Below are positions 50,457-60,162 of a stretch of DNA of 64,000 nucleotides, piece after piece; the first letter of the stretch is position 1, and the number at the start of each line of letters is the position of its first letter. Where the stretch lies: contig NZ_JACIXG010000003.1 of NCBI RefSeq assembly GCF_014360585.1, positions 62,001-126,000 on the forward strand, written 5' to 3'. The position numbers were made by a program, and so were the translations under genes. Source of the DNA: Nocardioides sp. (GTDB taxonomy: Bacteria > Actinomycetota > Actinomycetes > Propionibacteriales > Nocardioidaceae). The notes under the pieces were generated by a model. That model did not search any database, had not been told where the DNA came from, and worked only from the letters and a program-made list of their open reading frames with translations.

Positions 50457-50579
50457 GTGAGCGACGGTCTCACCGAGCACCGACATTTTTGCTTTCGTAC
50501 GGTTGCGTCCGGCGTGTCATCACCATCGCAGGGCAGTATTCGACGCGGTGATCGCGGACGGGGTCCCTACACTTGAACC

Positions 50580-51845
50580 ATGGAGGTCTCCCCGTACGCG
50601 ACGCTCCCCGACACGGTCCGGGGGCGCATCGTCGCGCTCACGGCCGGGGTGCTTCCCGACGTGGCGCGTCTCCCACCCGCGCTCAAGCGGATCGCCGACT
50701 TCGCGCCCGCCCGGCGCGCCAAGGCCGGCGGCGTGATGATCGCCTCGGTGCTGGACGGCGACGACGAGGTGCGGGAGAAGATCGGGGGCCAGCTGCGCCC
50801 GGCGTACGCCACCGAGGGCTCCCCCGACGACCTCGTCCTGCCCGAGGAGCCGGCGGAGGCGGCCGCCGTCCTCTGGCTCGTGCGACCCGACGGCTGGGAG
50901 GTCTCGCTCAAGGAGGCCCTGGACCGGCTCGAGGCCGCCGCGGTGCCGGCGGTCGACGCCGAGGTCGCCCGCCTGCGCGGCAAGCTCGCCGCGGCCGAGG
51001 ACGAGATCCGTGAGGTGCGCGCCGACCGCAAGGCCCGCATCGACGACCTCAAGGCCGACAACACCACTCTGCGCCGCAAGCTCGGGGAGGCCAGGGCCGC
51101 CGCCCGCGAGGCCGGCACCGGACTGGACGAGGCGCTGACCGAGACCCGCGCGGCGCTCTCCCGCGCCGAGGACGAGATCGCCGCGCGCGACCGCCAGCTG
51201 CGCCAGCTCCGCAGCCAGATCGACAAGCTCGAGCGCGAGGCGGCCGCCGAGCGGCGTACGTCCAAGGCGGATCGCGAGGACGCCTCGCTGCGAGCCCGGT
51301 TCCTGCTCGACACGCTGCTCGACGCCGCGGGCGGGCTCCGACGTGAGCTCGCGCTGCCTCCCGTCACCGGCACCCCCGGCGAGCGGGTGGAGTCCGAGCT
51401 GGCCTCCGCCGACGCCGTCGCCGGAGCCGGAGTGACCAGCAGCGCCCACCTCGAGCAGTTCCTGGCCATGCCGCGGGTCCGGCTGATCGTGGACGGCTAC
51501 AACGTCTCCAAGGCCCTGTGGCCCGGCTCGGCGCTCGATGCCCAGCGGCTGCGGCTGCTGCGGGGGATCGCGCCGATCGCCGCCCGCACCGGCGCCGAGA
51601 CGACCGTCGTCTTCGACGCGCACTCGGCGTCCGTACGCCCCACCGCCGTGCCGCCTCGTGGCGTCAAGGTCCTCTTCTCCCCCGAGGGCGTCATCGCCGA
51701 CGACGTCATCCGCGACCTCGTCGACGCCGAGCCGTCCGGCCGCGTCGTCCTGGTCGCGACCGACGACGCCGAGGTCGTCAAGGACGTACGCCGCGCCGGC
51801 GCCCGCACCGTCCCGCTCTCCTCCCTCTCGCCCCTGCTCGGCTGA
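50580..51845 (+). CDS. NYN-domain protein (YacP-like predicted RNase)
   Basis: A 421-aa protein. The N-terminal part (about 1-110) is helical, a coiled coil follows (about 118-245, Ala/Arg/Glu-rich), and a C-terminal NYN domain (about 300-421) shows VRLIVDGYNVSKALWPG, ETTVVFDAHSASV, GVIADDVIRDLVDAEP and VVLVATDDAEVVKDVRRAGA, with the conserved aspartates of PIN-like nucleases. Such proteins are linked to RNA decay or rRNA/tRNA processing. ATG 50580 is the only good start. Confidence 0.9.
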   Translation: MEVSPYATLPDTVRGRIVALTAGVLPDVARLPPALKRIADFAPARRAKAGGVMIASVLDGDDEVREKIGGQLRPAYATEGSPDDLVLPEEPAEAAAVLWLVRPDGWEVSLKEALDRLEAAAVPAVDAEVARLRGKLAAAEDEIREVRADRKARIDDLKADNTTLRRKLGEARAAAREAGTGLDEALTETRAALSRAEDEIAARDRQLRQLRSQIDKLEREAAAERRTSKADREDASLRARFLLDTLLDAAGGLRRELALPPVTGTPGERVESELASADAVAGAGVTSSAHLEQFLAMPRVRLIVDGYNVSKALWPGSALDAQRLRLLRGIAPIAARTGAETTVVFDAHSASVRPTAVPPRGVKVLFSPEGVIADDVIRDLVDAEPSGRVVLVATDDAEVVKDVRRAGARTVPLSSLSPLLG

Positions 51846-51927
51846 TCCAGCCGGCTTCCTGCGCCGCACCGACCTGATTCGATAGGTTCTGCGCACGTCC
51901 GAGACACCGGGAGTGGGAGACCAGCGC

Positions 51928-53820
51928 GTGCGGCACGCCCTCAACGCGATCGCCAGGGTGCTCCTGTGCGCCGCGGGGTTCGTGATCGCCATCTACGGGA
52001 CTCTCCAGCTCGACGGGCTCAAGTCGCTGAGCTTCCGTGAGGTGCTGCACGAGCCGATCTTCTGGCTGACGGTCTTCGGTAGCGTGCTGACGGGGATCGC
52101 GTTCGCGGTCCTGCAGCGGCCCCGTGCCTCTTCGGGTCAGGCTCCCCAGCCCGTGGAGACCGTCGAGGCCCGCACCGAGCCCCGGAAGGACGAGACGAGC
52201 GAGAGCCCCGCCGAGGACGGCGACAAGCTGAGCCTCGTCGAGGTCGTCGGTCTCGCCGCGGGCGGCGTCATCGGGTCCGGCTGGCTCCTGGCCGTCCCCG
52301 GCCTCCACGAGAGCCTGGGCGAGGCCGCGCTCCTCGGCTGGGCCGCAGGCGGCGTGCTCATGCTCACCATCGCTGTCGTCATGGTCGAGTTCGGGCTCAT
52401 CTCCCAGCGCACCGGCGGGCTTCTGTTCCACCCGCACGACGCCTTCGGGCCGTTGGTGGTGATCATCCTCGCGGCGTCGCTGTGGATCTCGTACGCGATC
52501 AACCCCGCCGCCCAGGCGGCGGCCGCGGTCGACGGGCTGGCCGAGGTCGTCCCTGCGCTCGCCGGCCCGGACGGTCTCACCGGGACCGGCTCCGTCCTGG
52601 CGGTGCTGGTGACCGCCGCGATCATCGCCTTCGTCCTCCTGCCCAGGCGGCTCGTCCTGCGCACGAACGCGGCCCTGACCCTGGTCAAGATCGCCATCCC
52701 GGTGGTCCTCGTGGTGTTTCTGGCGCTCGCCGTCCCCGGACCTCCCGCCACCGCAGGCCCGGTGCCGGGGCCCACCACGACCGGCGTACTGAGCGCGCTG
52801 ATCACCAGCGGCGTGATCTACGCCTACATCGGCTTCCAGGCGCCCCTGGACGTGACCGGTGAGGTCCGAGGCGGCCCTCGCGCGGTCGCCAGGCGGGTGC
52901 GCTGGGCGGTGTACGGCACGGTCGTCGGGTCGTTCCTGCTCTACTCCGCCCTCCAGCTGGTCTACGCGGAGCACATGGCGAGCTCCGGGGCCGAGCACGG
53001 CCCCTCGTACGCGCGCCTGACCGACTCGGCCACGCTGATCGGAGCGCCGACGGACTGGCTGGTCGTGCTGGTCCGCCTCGCCGCGATCATCGCCCCGATC
53101 GGCTCGGGCATCGTGTTCACCTACGCCCTCAGCCGCGAGGTCTACACGCTCAGCGCGGAGAGGTACGTCCCCAGCGTGCTGCACGAGCCGCGGGCATCAC
53201 GGCTCCCGGGCCGCAGAAGCGACTCCTTCTGGCTGATCCTGCTCGTCAACCTGGTGCTCGCCCTGGTCGTCCTGGTGGCGGTGGGCGGCGACTGGCACGC
53301 CCTGGCCGTGCTCAACACGATCCCGATCCTGATCCTGTACGCGGTCACCTGCGTCGTCCTGGCCGTGCGGTCCGAGCTGCTCGGCACCGGGTTCCAGCAG
53401 CTCCTGCCCGTTGCTGCGTACGCAGCCTTCGTCGCCATCGCGCTGGTCGTCAACGAGTCCGCCTGGGACCGGGTGTGGAAGGGCGTGGCGGTCATCGCCT
53501 GGGGCTCTCTCGTCCTCCTCGTGCTCCCGTGGCTCCATCACCTCCGGTTCCCCGGCCTGGGCTGGTACGACGCCAAGAACCACGGCGCGCGGCTCTTCTC
53601 CCGCGACCCGGCGAACCGTCCGTTCGTCGTGCTGGCGGTGTACCTCGCCGCGCTGACCCTGCTGAGCGCCGTCCGTCACCGGATCGGCGACGACTCCGTC
53701 TGGAGCGTGTGGAGCCTGCGTGGCCTGGTGATGATCGTCGCCTCGGGCGCGTTCGTCCTCCTCGTCGGCGCCGGCCGCCGCTATCTCCGGCAGACCCAGC
53801 TCACGACGACCCGGCCCTGA
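51928..53820 (+). CDS. APC-superfamily transporter
   Basis: A 630-aa membrane protein with about 14 helices. Two N-terminal helices and a disordered acidic stretch (about 65-110) precede the APC core LVEVVGLAAGGVIGSGWLLAVPG, VEFGLISQRTGGLLF, GVIYAYIGFQAPLDVTGEVRGGPRAVARR and EVYTLSAERYVPSVLHE. It is probably an amino acid or amine transporter; substrate unknown. GTG 51928 is chosen because GGAGA lies seven bases upstream; GTG 51913 would add five residues. The 3' end overlaps the convergent gene by 20 bp. Confidence 0.9.
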   Translation: MRHALNAIARVLLCAAGFVIAIYGTLQLDGLKSLSFREVLHEPIFWLTVFGSVLTGIAFAVLQRPRASSGQAPQPVETVEARTEPRKDETSESPAEDGDKLSLVEVVGLAAGGVIGSGWLLAVPGLHESLGEAALLGWAAGGVLMLTIAVVMVEFGLISQRTGGLLFHPHDAFGPLVVIILAASLWISYAINPAAQAAAAVDGLAEVVPALAGPDGLTGTGSVLAVLVTAAIIAFVLLPRRLVLRTNAALTLVKIAIPVVLVVFLALAVPGPPATAGPVPGPTTTGVLSALITSGVIYAYIGFQAPLDVTGEVRGGPRAVARRVRWAVYGTVVGSFLLYSALQLVYAEHMASSGAEHGPSYARLTDSATLIGAPTDWLVVLVRLAAIIAPIGSGIVFTYALSREVYTLSAERYVPSVLHEPRASRLPGRRSDSFWLILLVNLVLALVVLVAVGGDWHALAVLNTIPILILYAVTCVVLAVRSELLGTGFQQLLPVAAYAAFVAIALVVNESAWDRVWKGVAVIAWGSLVLLVLPWLHHLRFPGLGWYDAKNHGARLFSRDPANRPFVVLAVYLAALTLLSAVRHRIGDDSVWSVWSLRGLVMIVASGAFVLLVGAGRRYLRQTQLTTTRP

Positions 53821-55729
53821 CCCACTCGGCCTCCTCCTCCTGGCCGGCGGCGACGAGGGTCTCGACGACGGCGTCGACCCGGGCACGGTCCTGCCATCGC
53901 CCCACCGAGCGCCGCAGCACCCCGGCCCGGCTCGCCGTCGGGTAGCGGTGCAGGCGCAGCCGCGTGGTGATGCCGACGATGTCGGTAGGCGTGACGCTCT
54001 GCGCCTGGTCGAGGTAGCGGATCAGCAGCCGGTCGGCCGTGCGGACCAGCTCCTGGCGACGCTCCTCGTTCGCCGAGGACGCCGCCAGGCGGAGCCGATG
54101 GGCGGTCTCGGCGATCGTCGGCCCGGCGCCTCGCCTGCTGATCGCCTCGTCGGCGAGATGGTGCCAGGACGTACGCACCGCGTCCGCGAAGCCTGCGCCC
54201 GCCAGTGCGGCGAGGCACTCGGCGTACCAGGCGACGTACCGCTCCTCGGTCGGCGCCGGGTAGACGAGCAGATCCTCGGCCAGCCTCCAGCCGACGTCGG
54301 CGGCCACGGCCGACCGGCCCCGCCTGCCGACCCGGGAAGGTACGCGGTCGAGCAGACCCACGATCTCCTCGGGCGGGCGGAGCCTGACCAGGGTGGCGGC
54401 CTGACGCCGAAGGTCCTCACCCAGCGTCCTGCCGTGGGCATCGGCGAGATGGGTCGCGATGCCCTCCACGACGGCGGATCCCATCGGCTCGCGGTCCGGG
54501 CCCTCAGGGGTGAGGACCCAGTAGAGCAGGTTCCGCGTGGTCTCGGTAGAGGGCTGCGCCCACGACCACCGGTCGAGGAAGTCGCCCAGCCGCTCGATGT
54601 GGCCGCTGCGGGCGAGCGCGCGCACGAGCAGCGCCGCCTCGACCTCGCTCCCCTCGTCCATGAGGCTCTCGCAGATGCGCTTCAGGTTCGTCGGTGTCGC
54701 GTCGGCGGCCAGGGCCGCCACCAGGCGGTCACGGCCAGGCCCCCGGCTCCCACGCAGCAGCAGGACCACCTGCTCGCGCGCCTCCTCGGCGTTCTCCCTG
54801 CCGTCGAGGCGCAGCTTGAACCAGTCCTCGAGCACGCGGCCGCCCGGGCACAGGGCCCAGAACGCGGCGACGAGGTCGTGCTGCTGGCCGGGACCCGGCG
54901 TCCGGCCGAGGTCTCCGATCGCGCCGAGGGTGCGCCAGAGCAGGTCCAGCGAGATCTCACGAAGCCTCGGAGTGGCGTCCAGGGCGACGTACAACAGCGC
55001 CTTGTCGAGGTTGGAGCGGCCGCTGGAGAGGGCCGCGAACTGCTTGACGGTGTCGTTGACCAGCGCCGTCGCGCCGAGCAGGTGGAGGGCCCGGAGGAAC
55101 CGCGCGATGTCGGGGACGGTGCGCTGCCGGAGCACGTCGTGGATGACGGCATAGGCGATGGAGGCGTCGTGCTCGGTCTCGATCGCCAGCCGGGCCGCGT
55201 CCTCGGGCGGGCGGTGCAGCGCAGCCGCCGCGATCAGGATCACCCGGTCGGCGGCGGAGTCCAACGAGGTCGCCGCGGCGGCCGGGTCGCCGTCCGCGAT
55301 CCGGCCGTACGCGTGCAGGGCCTGGACCGCGATCGCCGGATGGCCCTGCGTACGCAGCTCCGCGAGCCAGGCCACGAACCGGTCGACGCCTTGGGCGGCG
55401 ACCCGGGCGAAGGCGTTGTCGATCAGCTTCTGGGTGTTGAGGACCTCGTCGGTCTGCGCGTCGTCGAGCACCGTGACGTACTCGACCAGGCCCGCCAGGT
55501 CGCCGGTCAGCGTGTCGAGGACTCGCTCGTTGAACCGCAGCGCCGCGGCCAGCCCGTCCGCGTCCAGCAGCGTCCTGGCCTGCTCGCCGGCCTCGGCCGG
55601 CTCGACCTGCAACGAGCCCGAGCGAGCGAACCAGCGTGCCCACGGGCGCTCCTCGTTCCCGCCCGTGGAACCCTCGTTGCCGCCGTTTCTCGCCGCGATC
55701 GCCCGCACCTCCCCTGTCAGGTGGCCCAC
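53801..55729 (-). CDS. Large helical-repeat protein of unknown function
   Basis: A 642-aa soluble protein with no signal or membrane segment. It is almost entirely helical and looks like HEAT- or TPR-like helical-hairpin repeats (for example AIAVQALHAYGRIADGDPAAA, EEAREQVVLLLRGSRGP, and LVRALARSGHIERLGDFL). No catalytic motif seen. It is divergent from the DEDD/GIY-YIG nuclease and its 3' end overlaps the APC transporter by 20 bp. Start taken as GTG 55729; GTG 55708 is possible. I cannot name the family. Confidence 0.7.
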   Translation of the reverse strand: MGHLTGEVRAIAARNGGNEGSTGGNEERPWARWFARSGSLQVEPAEAGEQARTLLDADGLAAALRFNERVLDTLTGDLAGLVEYVTVLDDAQTDEVLNTQKLIDNAFARVAAQGVDRFVAWLAELRTQGHPAIAVQALHAYGRIADGDPAAAATSLDSAADRVILIAAAALHRPPEDAARLAIETEHDASIAYAVIHDVLRQRTVPDIARFLRALHLLGATALVNDTVKQFAALSSGRSNLDKALLYVALDATPRLREISLDLLWRTLGAIGDLGRTPGPGQQHDLVAAFWALCPGGRVLEDWFKLRLDGRENAEEAREQVVLLLRGSRGPGRDRLVAALAADATPTNLKRICESLMDEGSEVEAALLVRALARSGHIERLGDFLDRWSWAQPSTETTRNLLYWVLTPEGPDREPMGSAVVEGIATHLADAHGRTLGEDLRRQAATLVRLRPPEEIVGLLDRVPSRVGRRGRSAVAADVGWRLAEDLLVYPAPTEERYVAWYAECLAALAGAGFADAVRTSWHHLADEAISRRGAGPTIAETAHRLRLAASSANEERRQELVRTADRLLIRYLDQAQSVTPTDIVGITTRLRLHRYPTASRAGVLRRSVGRWQDRARVDAVVETLVAAGQEEEAEWVRAGSS

Positions 55730-55775
55730 ACCCTAGTGGCGAAGGAGTGTCGGCGGCACTCGCTAATGTGTTCGC

Positions 55776-57533
55776 ATGCGAAGTAGTCCGGCGGTGCGTG
55801 AGGCGCGCTTGGAGATGCGCGCTCGTGCCGTCGCTCGCCGCCAGCGCGAGCAGGTCGCCGGAGCCTGGGAGGCGCAGCGGGGCTTCGACGAGCTCGGCAG
55901 GCCGCTGCGCGACCTCACCTTCTGCGTCGTCGACCTCGAGACCACCGGCAACAGCCCCGACAACGGCGGCATGATCACCGAGATCGGTGCGGTGAAGGTG
56001 CGCGGCGGCGAGGTGCTGGGCGAGTTCCAGACCCTGGTCAACCCCCACACCGGGATTCCGCCCTCCATCGCAGTGCTGACCGGGATCACCAACTCGATGG
56101 TCGCCTCCTCCCCCACCATCGAGTCGGTGCTGCCGGCGTTCCTCGAGTTCGCCGAGGGCTGTGTCCTGGTCGCCCACAACGCCCCCTTCGACGTCGGCTT
56201 CCTCAAGCACTTCGCGGCCGAGCAGGAGCGTCCGTGGCCGCGGTTCGAGGTCCTCGACACGGTGAAGATCGCCCGCCGGGTGGTGACCCGCGACGAGTCG
56301 CCCAACCACAAGCTCGGCTCGCTCGCCCGGGTCTTCGGCTCCCCCACGACGCCCAACCACCGCGCCCTCTCCGACGCCCGTGCGACCGTCGACGTCCTCC
56401 ACGGGATGATGGAGCGCCTCGGCAACATCGGGGTGCAGACCCTCGAGGACCTGAGCGTCTTCTCGGCCAAGGTCACCACCGCCCAGCGCAAGAAGCGTCA
56501 CCTGGCCGAGGATCTGCCGCACGCCCCCGGCGTCTACCTGTTCAAGGACGCCCAGGGCCGGGCGCTCTACATCGGCACCTCGAAGGACCTGCGGACCCGC
56601 GTACGCACCTACTTCACCGCCTCCGAGACACGGTCCCGCATGGGCGAGATGGTCGCCCTGGCCACGACCGTGCAGGGCATCGAGTGCGCGACGGCGTTGG
56701 AGGCGGGCGTGCGCGAGCTGCGCCTCATCGCCGAGCACAAGCCGCCCTACAACCGCCGCTCGCGACGCCCGGAGAAGATGCACTTCGTCAAGCTCACCCG
56801 GGAGCCGTGGCCCAGGCTGTCGCTGGTCAAGCAGGTGCTCGACGACGACGCCGACTACCTCGGCCCGTTCGGCTCCAGGAAGGTCGCCGAGAAGGCGCTC
56901 CAGGCGCTGCACGACACGTTCCCGATTCGGCAGTGCGCCGACCGGTTCCCCCTGCTCCCGAAGCGGACCCCGTGCGTCCTCGCCGAGCTCCACCGCTGCC
57001 TGAGCCCATGCGACCAGAGCGTCTCCGCGGAGACGTACGCAGCCCTGGTCGCACGCGTCCGCGAGTCCCTCCTCCACCGGCCCGACGAGGTCGTGGAGAC
57101 GGTCACCGAGCGGCTCACCGGCCTGGCCGAGCAGGAGCGGTTCGAGGAGGCGGCCGTCCACCGCGACCGGCTGACCTCCTACCTGCGCGCCGCCGCGCGC
57201 ACGCAGCGGCTCAGCGCGCTGACCCGGTTGCCCGACCTCACCGCGATCCGGCGGGAGGACGACGGCCGCTGGGCGGTCCACGTGGTCCGTCACGGGCGGC
57301 TCGCGGCGGCCGGGGTGATCCCGCGCGAGGCCAACGCGCACTCCTACGTCGCCGACCTCCAGCTCAGCGCGGAGACGGTCCTGCACGCGCCCGGTCCGGT
57401 GCCGGCCGCGAGCGCCGAGGAGACCGAGCTGGTGCTGCGCTGGCTGGAGTCCCCCGGTGTGCGCCTCGCCCACATCGAGGGTGACTGGACCTGCCCGGTC
57501 GGGGGTGCGGGCCGCCGGGCGGCAGCCCTCTAG
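55776..57533 (+). CDS. DEDD 3'-5' exonuclease fused to GIY-YIG (UvrC N-terminal) nuclease
   Basis: A 585-aa fusion. The N-terminal DnaQ-like DEDDh domain (about 46-215) has VVDLETTGNSP (D53, E55), VAHNAPFDVGFL and HRALSDARATVD. A UvrC-type GIY-YIG domain (about 245-330) shows PHAPGVYLFKDAQGRALYIGTSKDLRTRV, followed by a UvrC-like region (PEKMHFVKLTREPWPRL, CPCDQ-like LSPCDQS) that lacks the C-terminal RNase H-like incision domain. Mycobacterial Rv2191 has the same architecture. It likely acts in DNA repair as a Cho-like nuclease. Confidence 0.94.
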   Translation: MRSSPAVREARLEMRARAVARRQREQVAGAWEAQRGFDELGRPLRDLTFCVVDLETTGNSPDNGGMITEIGAVKVRGGEVLGEFQTLVNPHTGIPPSIAVLTGITNSMVASSPTIESVLPAFLEFAEGCVLVAHNAPFDVGFLKHFAAEQERPWPRFEVLDTVKIARRVVTRDESPNHKLGSLARVFGSPTTPNHRALSDARATVDVLHGMMERLGNIGVQTLEDLSVFSAKVTTAQRKKRHLAEDLPHAPGVYLFKDAQGRALYIGTSKDLRTRVRTYFTASETRSRMGEMVALATTVQGIECATALEAGVRELRLIAEHKPPYNRRSRRPEKMHFVKLTREPWPRLSLVKQVLDDDADYLGPFGSRKVAEKALQALHDTFPIRQCADRFPLLPKRTPCVLAELHRCLSPCDQSVSAETYAALVARVRESLLHRPDEVVETVTERLTGLAEQERFEEAAVHRDRLTSYLRAAARTQRLSALTRLPDLTAIRREDDGRWAVHVVRHGRLAAAGVIPREANAHSYVADLQLSAETVLHAPGPVPAASAEETELVLRWLESPGVRLAHIEGDWTCPVGGAGRRAAAL

Positions 57534-57557
57534 ACCTGATCGGCTAACGTGACCTGC

Positions 57558-57836
57558 GTGATCACAGCGATCGTCTTCATCAATGCCGAGGTCTCCCAGA
57601 TCCCCGAGGTGGCCGAGGCCGTGGCCGCCATCGACGGGGTCAGCGAGGTCTACTCCGTCACTGGCCAGATCGACCTCATCGCCCTGGTGCGCGTCCGCGC
57701 CCACGAGGACGTGGCCGTGGTCGTGGCCGACAAGGTCAACAAGGTCCCCGGCGTCCTCGAGACCGAGACCCACATCGCCTTCCGCACCTACTCCCAGGTC
57801 GACCTGGAAGCCGCGTTCTCGATCGGGCTGGACTAA
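57558..57836 (+). CDS. Lrp/AsnC ligand-binding (RAM) domain protein
   Basis: A 92-aa stand-alone RAM domain (ITAIVFINAEVSQIPEVAEAVAAIDGVSEVYSVTGQIDLIALVRV, THIAFRTYSQVDLEAAFSIGLD) without the helix-turn-helix of Lrp. Such proteins sense small ligands, often amino acids. GTG 57558 lies seven bases after TAACGT (57545-57550), implying a leaderless start; GTG 57549 would sit inside the -10 box. A hairpin follows the stop. Divergent in context, beside trpD. Confidence 0.88.
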   Translation: MITAIVFINAEVSQIPEVAEAVAAIDGVSEVYSVTGQIDLIALVRVRAHEDVAVVVADKVNKVPGVLETETHIAFRTYSQVDLEAAFSIGLD

Positions 57837-57850
57837 CGGGCGCAAGCCCG
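57837..57850 (+). terminator. Short GCAA-loop hairpin after the RAM-domain gene
   Basis: CGGGC-GCAA-GCCCG directly follows the TAA stop. The GCAA loop is a stable GNRA tetraloop. It is short for a terminator but is immediately followed by TCTCGTG and a palindromic GCCGACTCGGCGC stretch (57860-57872), which may act together with it. Confidence 0.55.
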
Positions 57851-57899
57851 TCTCGTGTAGCCGACTCGGCGCGTGATCATCTAGGTCGCGCCGCGGAAC

Positions 57900-58937
57900 T
57901 CAGCGAGCGGTAGCGGCAACCCACCGGTCGAGCACACCCTGAGCAGCTCCCGAGTCGATCGACTCCGCAGCGCGCGCGATGCCCCCGGCGAGCCGCTCGT
58001 CGACGCTGCCGGAACCGGCGTCGTGGACCGCAAGAGCAGCCCCGGCGTTGAGCAGCACGGCGTCGCGTACGGCGCCCTTCTCGCCTGAGAGCAGACGGCG
58101 GACGACCGCGGCGTTGTAGGCGGCGTCGCCGCCGCGCAGGTCCTCGACGGTGGACCGGGCGATGCCGTGGTCGAGGGGATCGACCGTCGCCTCGGCCACG
58201 ATCCCCTGCGAGACCGTCCAGACGTGGGAGGTCGTCGTCGTGGTGAGCTCGTCGAGGCCGTCGTCGCCACGGAAGACCCAGGCGTCGGCGCCACGACGGG
58301 CGAAGACACCGGCCATGACCGGAGCGGCGGCAGGGTCGGCGCAGCCAATCGCGGAGGAGGCGGGGCGGGCCGGGTTGGTCAGCGGGCCCAGCAGGTTGAA
58401 GACGGTCGCGATGCCGACCTCGCGCCGCGCGGCGGCGGCGTGGCGCATCGCAGGATGGAAGGCCGCGGCGAACAGGAAGGTGATCCCGGCCTCCTCGGCC
58501 ACCTCTTCGACCCGCGCGACATCGAGGTCGAGCCGGATGCCGAGCGCCTCGAGCACGTCGGCCGACCCGGACTTGGACGAGGCCGACCGGTTGCCGTGCT
58601 TGACGATCTTGGCCCCGGCGCCGGCCGCGACGATCGCCGACATCGTGGAGATGTTGACCGAGAAGGACCGGTCACCGCCGGTGCCGACGATGTCGAGGAC
58701 TCGTCCGGGCACGAAGATCGGGTTTGCCTTGGCCAACATCCCGTCGGCGACGCCCGCGAGCTCATCGACGGTCTCGCCCTTGGCGCGCAGCGCCACCGCG
58801 AAGGCGGCGATCTGGGCCGACGTCGCTTCACCCGAGAGGATCTCCCCCATCGCCCACGCCGCCTGGTGCGCGGACAGGGACTGTCCCGCGACCAGCGTGG
58901 TGAGGACCTCGGGCCAGGAGTCGGCGGCGGACGTCAT
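57900..58937 (-). CDS. trpD: Anthranilate phosphoribosyltransferase
   Basis: A 345-aa tryptophan-pathway enzyme joining anthranilate to phosphoribosyl pyrophosphate. The PRPP-binding signature is [15 protein letters not shown], with [20 protein letters not shown] for anthranilate, and [40 protein letters not shown] 58937 overlaps the stop of the upstream receiver-like gene as ATGA. It lies apart from the rest of the trp genes. Confidence 0.97.
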   Translation of the reverse strand: MTSAADSWPEVLTTLVAGQSLSAHQAAWAMGEILSGEATSAQIAAFAVALRAKGETVDELAGVADGMLAKANPIFVPGRVLDIVGTGGDRSFSVNISTMSAIVAAGAGAKIVKHGNRSASSKSGSADVLEALGIRLDLDVARVEEVAEEAGITFLFAAAFHPAMRHAAAARREVGIATVFNLLGPLTNPARPASSAIGCADPAAAPVMAGVFARRGADAWVFRGDDGLDELTTTTTSHVWTVSQGIVAEATVDPLDHGIARSTVEDLRGGDAAYNAAVVRRLLSGEKGAVRDAVLLNAGAALAVHDAGSGSVDERLAGGIARAAESIDSGAAQGVLDRWVAATAR

Positions 58938-59344
58938 GCGCCAACGTTAACTGGCCGTAGCAGTCCCACGACCGTCCGGGCCAGCTCGAACGGGTCGAGC
59001 GGATGCGCGACGGTGGCCTCCGCACGCGACCAGGTGGCGAGCCAGGCGTCCTGCGGACGACCGATGAGCACGACGATCGGCGGAGCGTCTCGCACCTCGT
59101 CCTTGACCGCCTTCGCGATCCCCAGCCCGCCGGCCGGGGCGGCCTCCCCGTCGAGAATGGCCAGCGCCAGCCCGCCCCCGTCGAGCTGGGCACGCACGGC
59201 CGGCTCGGTGGCCACCTCGACGTACTCCACCTCCGGGAGAGAGGGGTGCGGGCGGCGCCCGAGCGCGAGGATCACCTGCTTGCGGACGTCGCTGTCGTCG
59301 CTGTAGACGAGGATCTTCAGTGAGTTCGAGGTGGTATCGGTCAC
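58934..59344 (-). CDS. Response-regulator receiver-like protein
   Basis: A 136-aa protein with a CheY-like Rossmann fold: [24 protein letters not shown] at the start (acidic pocket DDSD), [11 protein letters not shown] at the phospho-acceptor strand with Asp in place, PIVVLIGRP and [16 protein letters not shown]. It has no output domain, and a conserved lysine of active receivers is not obvious, so it may be a pseudo-receiver. GTG 59344 is the start; coupled to trpD. Confidence 0.8.
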   Translation of the reverse strand: MTDTTSNSLKILVYSDDSDVRKQVILALGRRPHPSLPEVEYVEVATEPAVRAQLDGGGLALAILDGEAAPAGGLGIAKAVKDEVRDAPPIVVLIGRPQDAWLATWSRAEATVAHPLDPFELARTVVGLLRPVNVGA

Positions 59345-59483
59345 ACCCAGATGCTAGCGCCAACACCATGGTCTGCGGATAGATGTCACAGCCTGAACCT
59401 GAGCGGTGTCTCAGGGTTGTAGCACCGGCCTGAAACACGACACACAGGGTCCCGTTAAGACTCTGGGAAAGGGGCAGGACATA

Positions 59484-60149
59484 ATGGCGGGCGTGGCGAC
59501 AGTATCGACTCTTCCAACAGCCCGCCTGCACGGGCACCACGACCGTCCGAGCATGGTCAGCGTGGGGACGATCATCTGGCTCGCAAGCGAGCTGATGTTC
59601 TTCGCGGCGTTGTTCGCGGCCTACTTCACGATCCGCGCGGTCAGCCCGGAGGTGTGGGAAGCCAACACCGCTGGGCTCAACATCCCGTTCGCGGCGGCCA
59701 ACACGACCATCCTCGTGCTGTCGTCCTTCACCTGCCAGTTCGGCGTCTTCGCAGCCGAGCGCGGCCAGGTCGGGCGCAAGGGCTCGCTGTTCGCGGTCCG
59801 CCTGTGGGGTCTGCGTGAGTGGTTCATCCTCACCTACCTCATGGGCGCCATCTTCGTCGCCGGTCAGGCGACGGAGTACGCCGTCCTCGTGCAGGAGGGC
59901 ATCGCCCTCAACCGCGGCATCACCGGCCCCGACGACCCCTACGGCTCGGTCTTCTACCTGACGACAGGCTTCCACGGCCTCCACGTCACCGGCGGCCTGA
60001 TCGCCTTCCTGTTCGTGCTCGGCCGGACGTACGTCGCCAAGCGCTTCACCCACGAGCAGGCCGTCTCCGCGATCGTCGTGTCCTACTACTGGCACTTCGT
60101 CGACGTGGTGTGGATCGGCCTGTTCGCGACCATCTACCTCCTCAAGTGA
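59484..60149 (+). CDS. ctaE: Cytochrome c oxidase subunit III
   Basis: A 221-aa subunit of the aa3 terminal oxidase with seven or so membrane helices. Blocks include [60 protein letters not shown] and [19 protein letters not shown], typical of subunit III. ATG 59484 has GGGGCAGGA upstream; the longer frame upstream is not conserved. It leads the ctaE-qcrC-qcrA-qcrB operon, so respiratory complex III and IV subunits are made together, as in other actinobacteria with a bc1-aa3 supercomplex. Confidence 0.97.
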   Translation: MAGVATVSTLPTARLHGHHDRPSMVSVGTIIWLASELMFFAALFAAYFTIRAVSPEVWEANTAGLNIPFAAANTTILVLSSFTCQFGVFAAERGQVGRKGSLFAVRLWGLREWFILTYLMGAIFVAGQATEYAVLVQEGIALNRGITGPDDPYGSVFYLTTGFHGLHVTGGLIAFLFVLGRTYVAKRFTHEQAVSAIVVSYYWHFVDVVWIGLFATIYLLK

Positions 60150-60162
60150 CCAAGGACTGAAT

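Noticed and set aside
54957..57845. 962-aa minus ORF across the helical protein and the DEDD nuclease
   Set aside because: Fuses antisense of two real genes; composition is typical shadow sequence.
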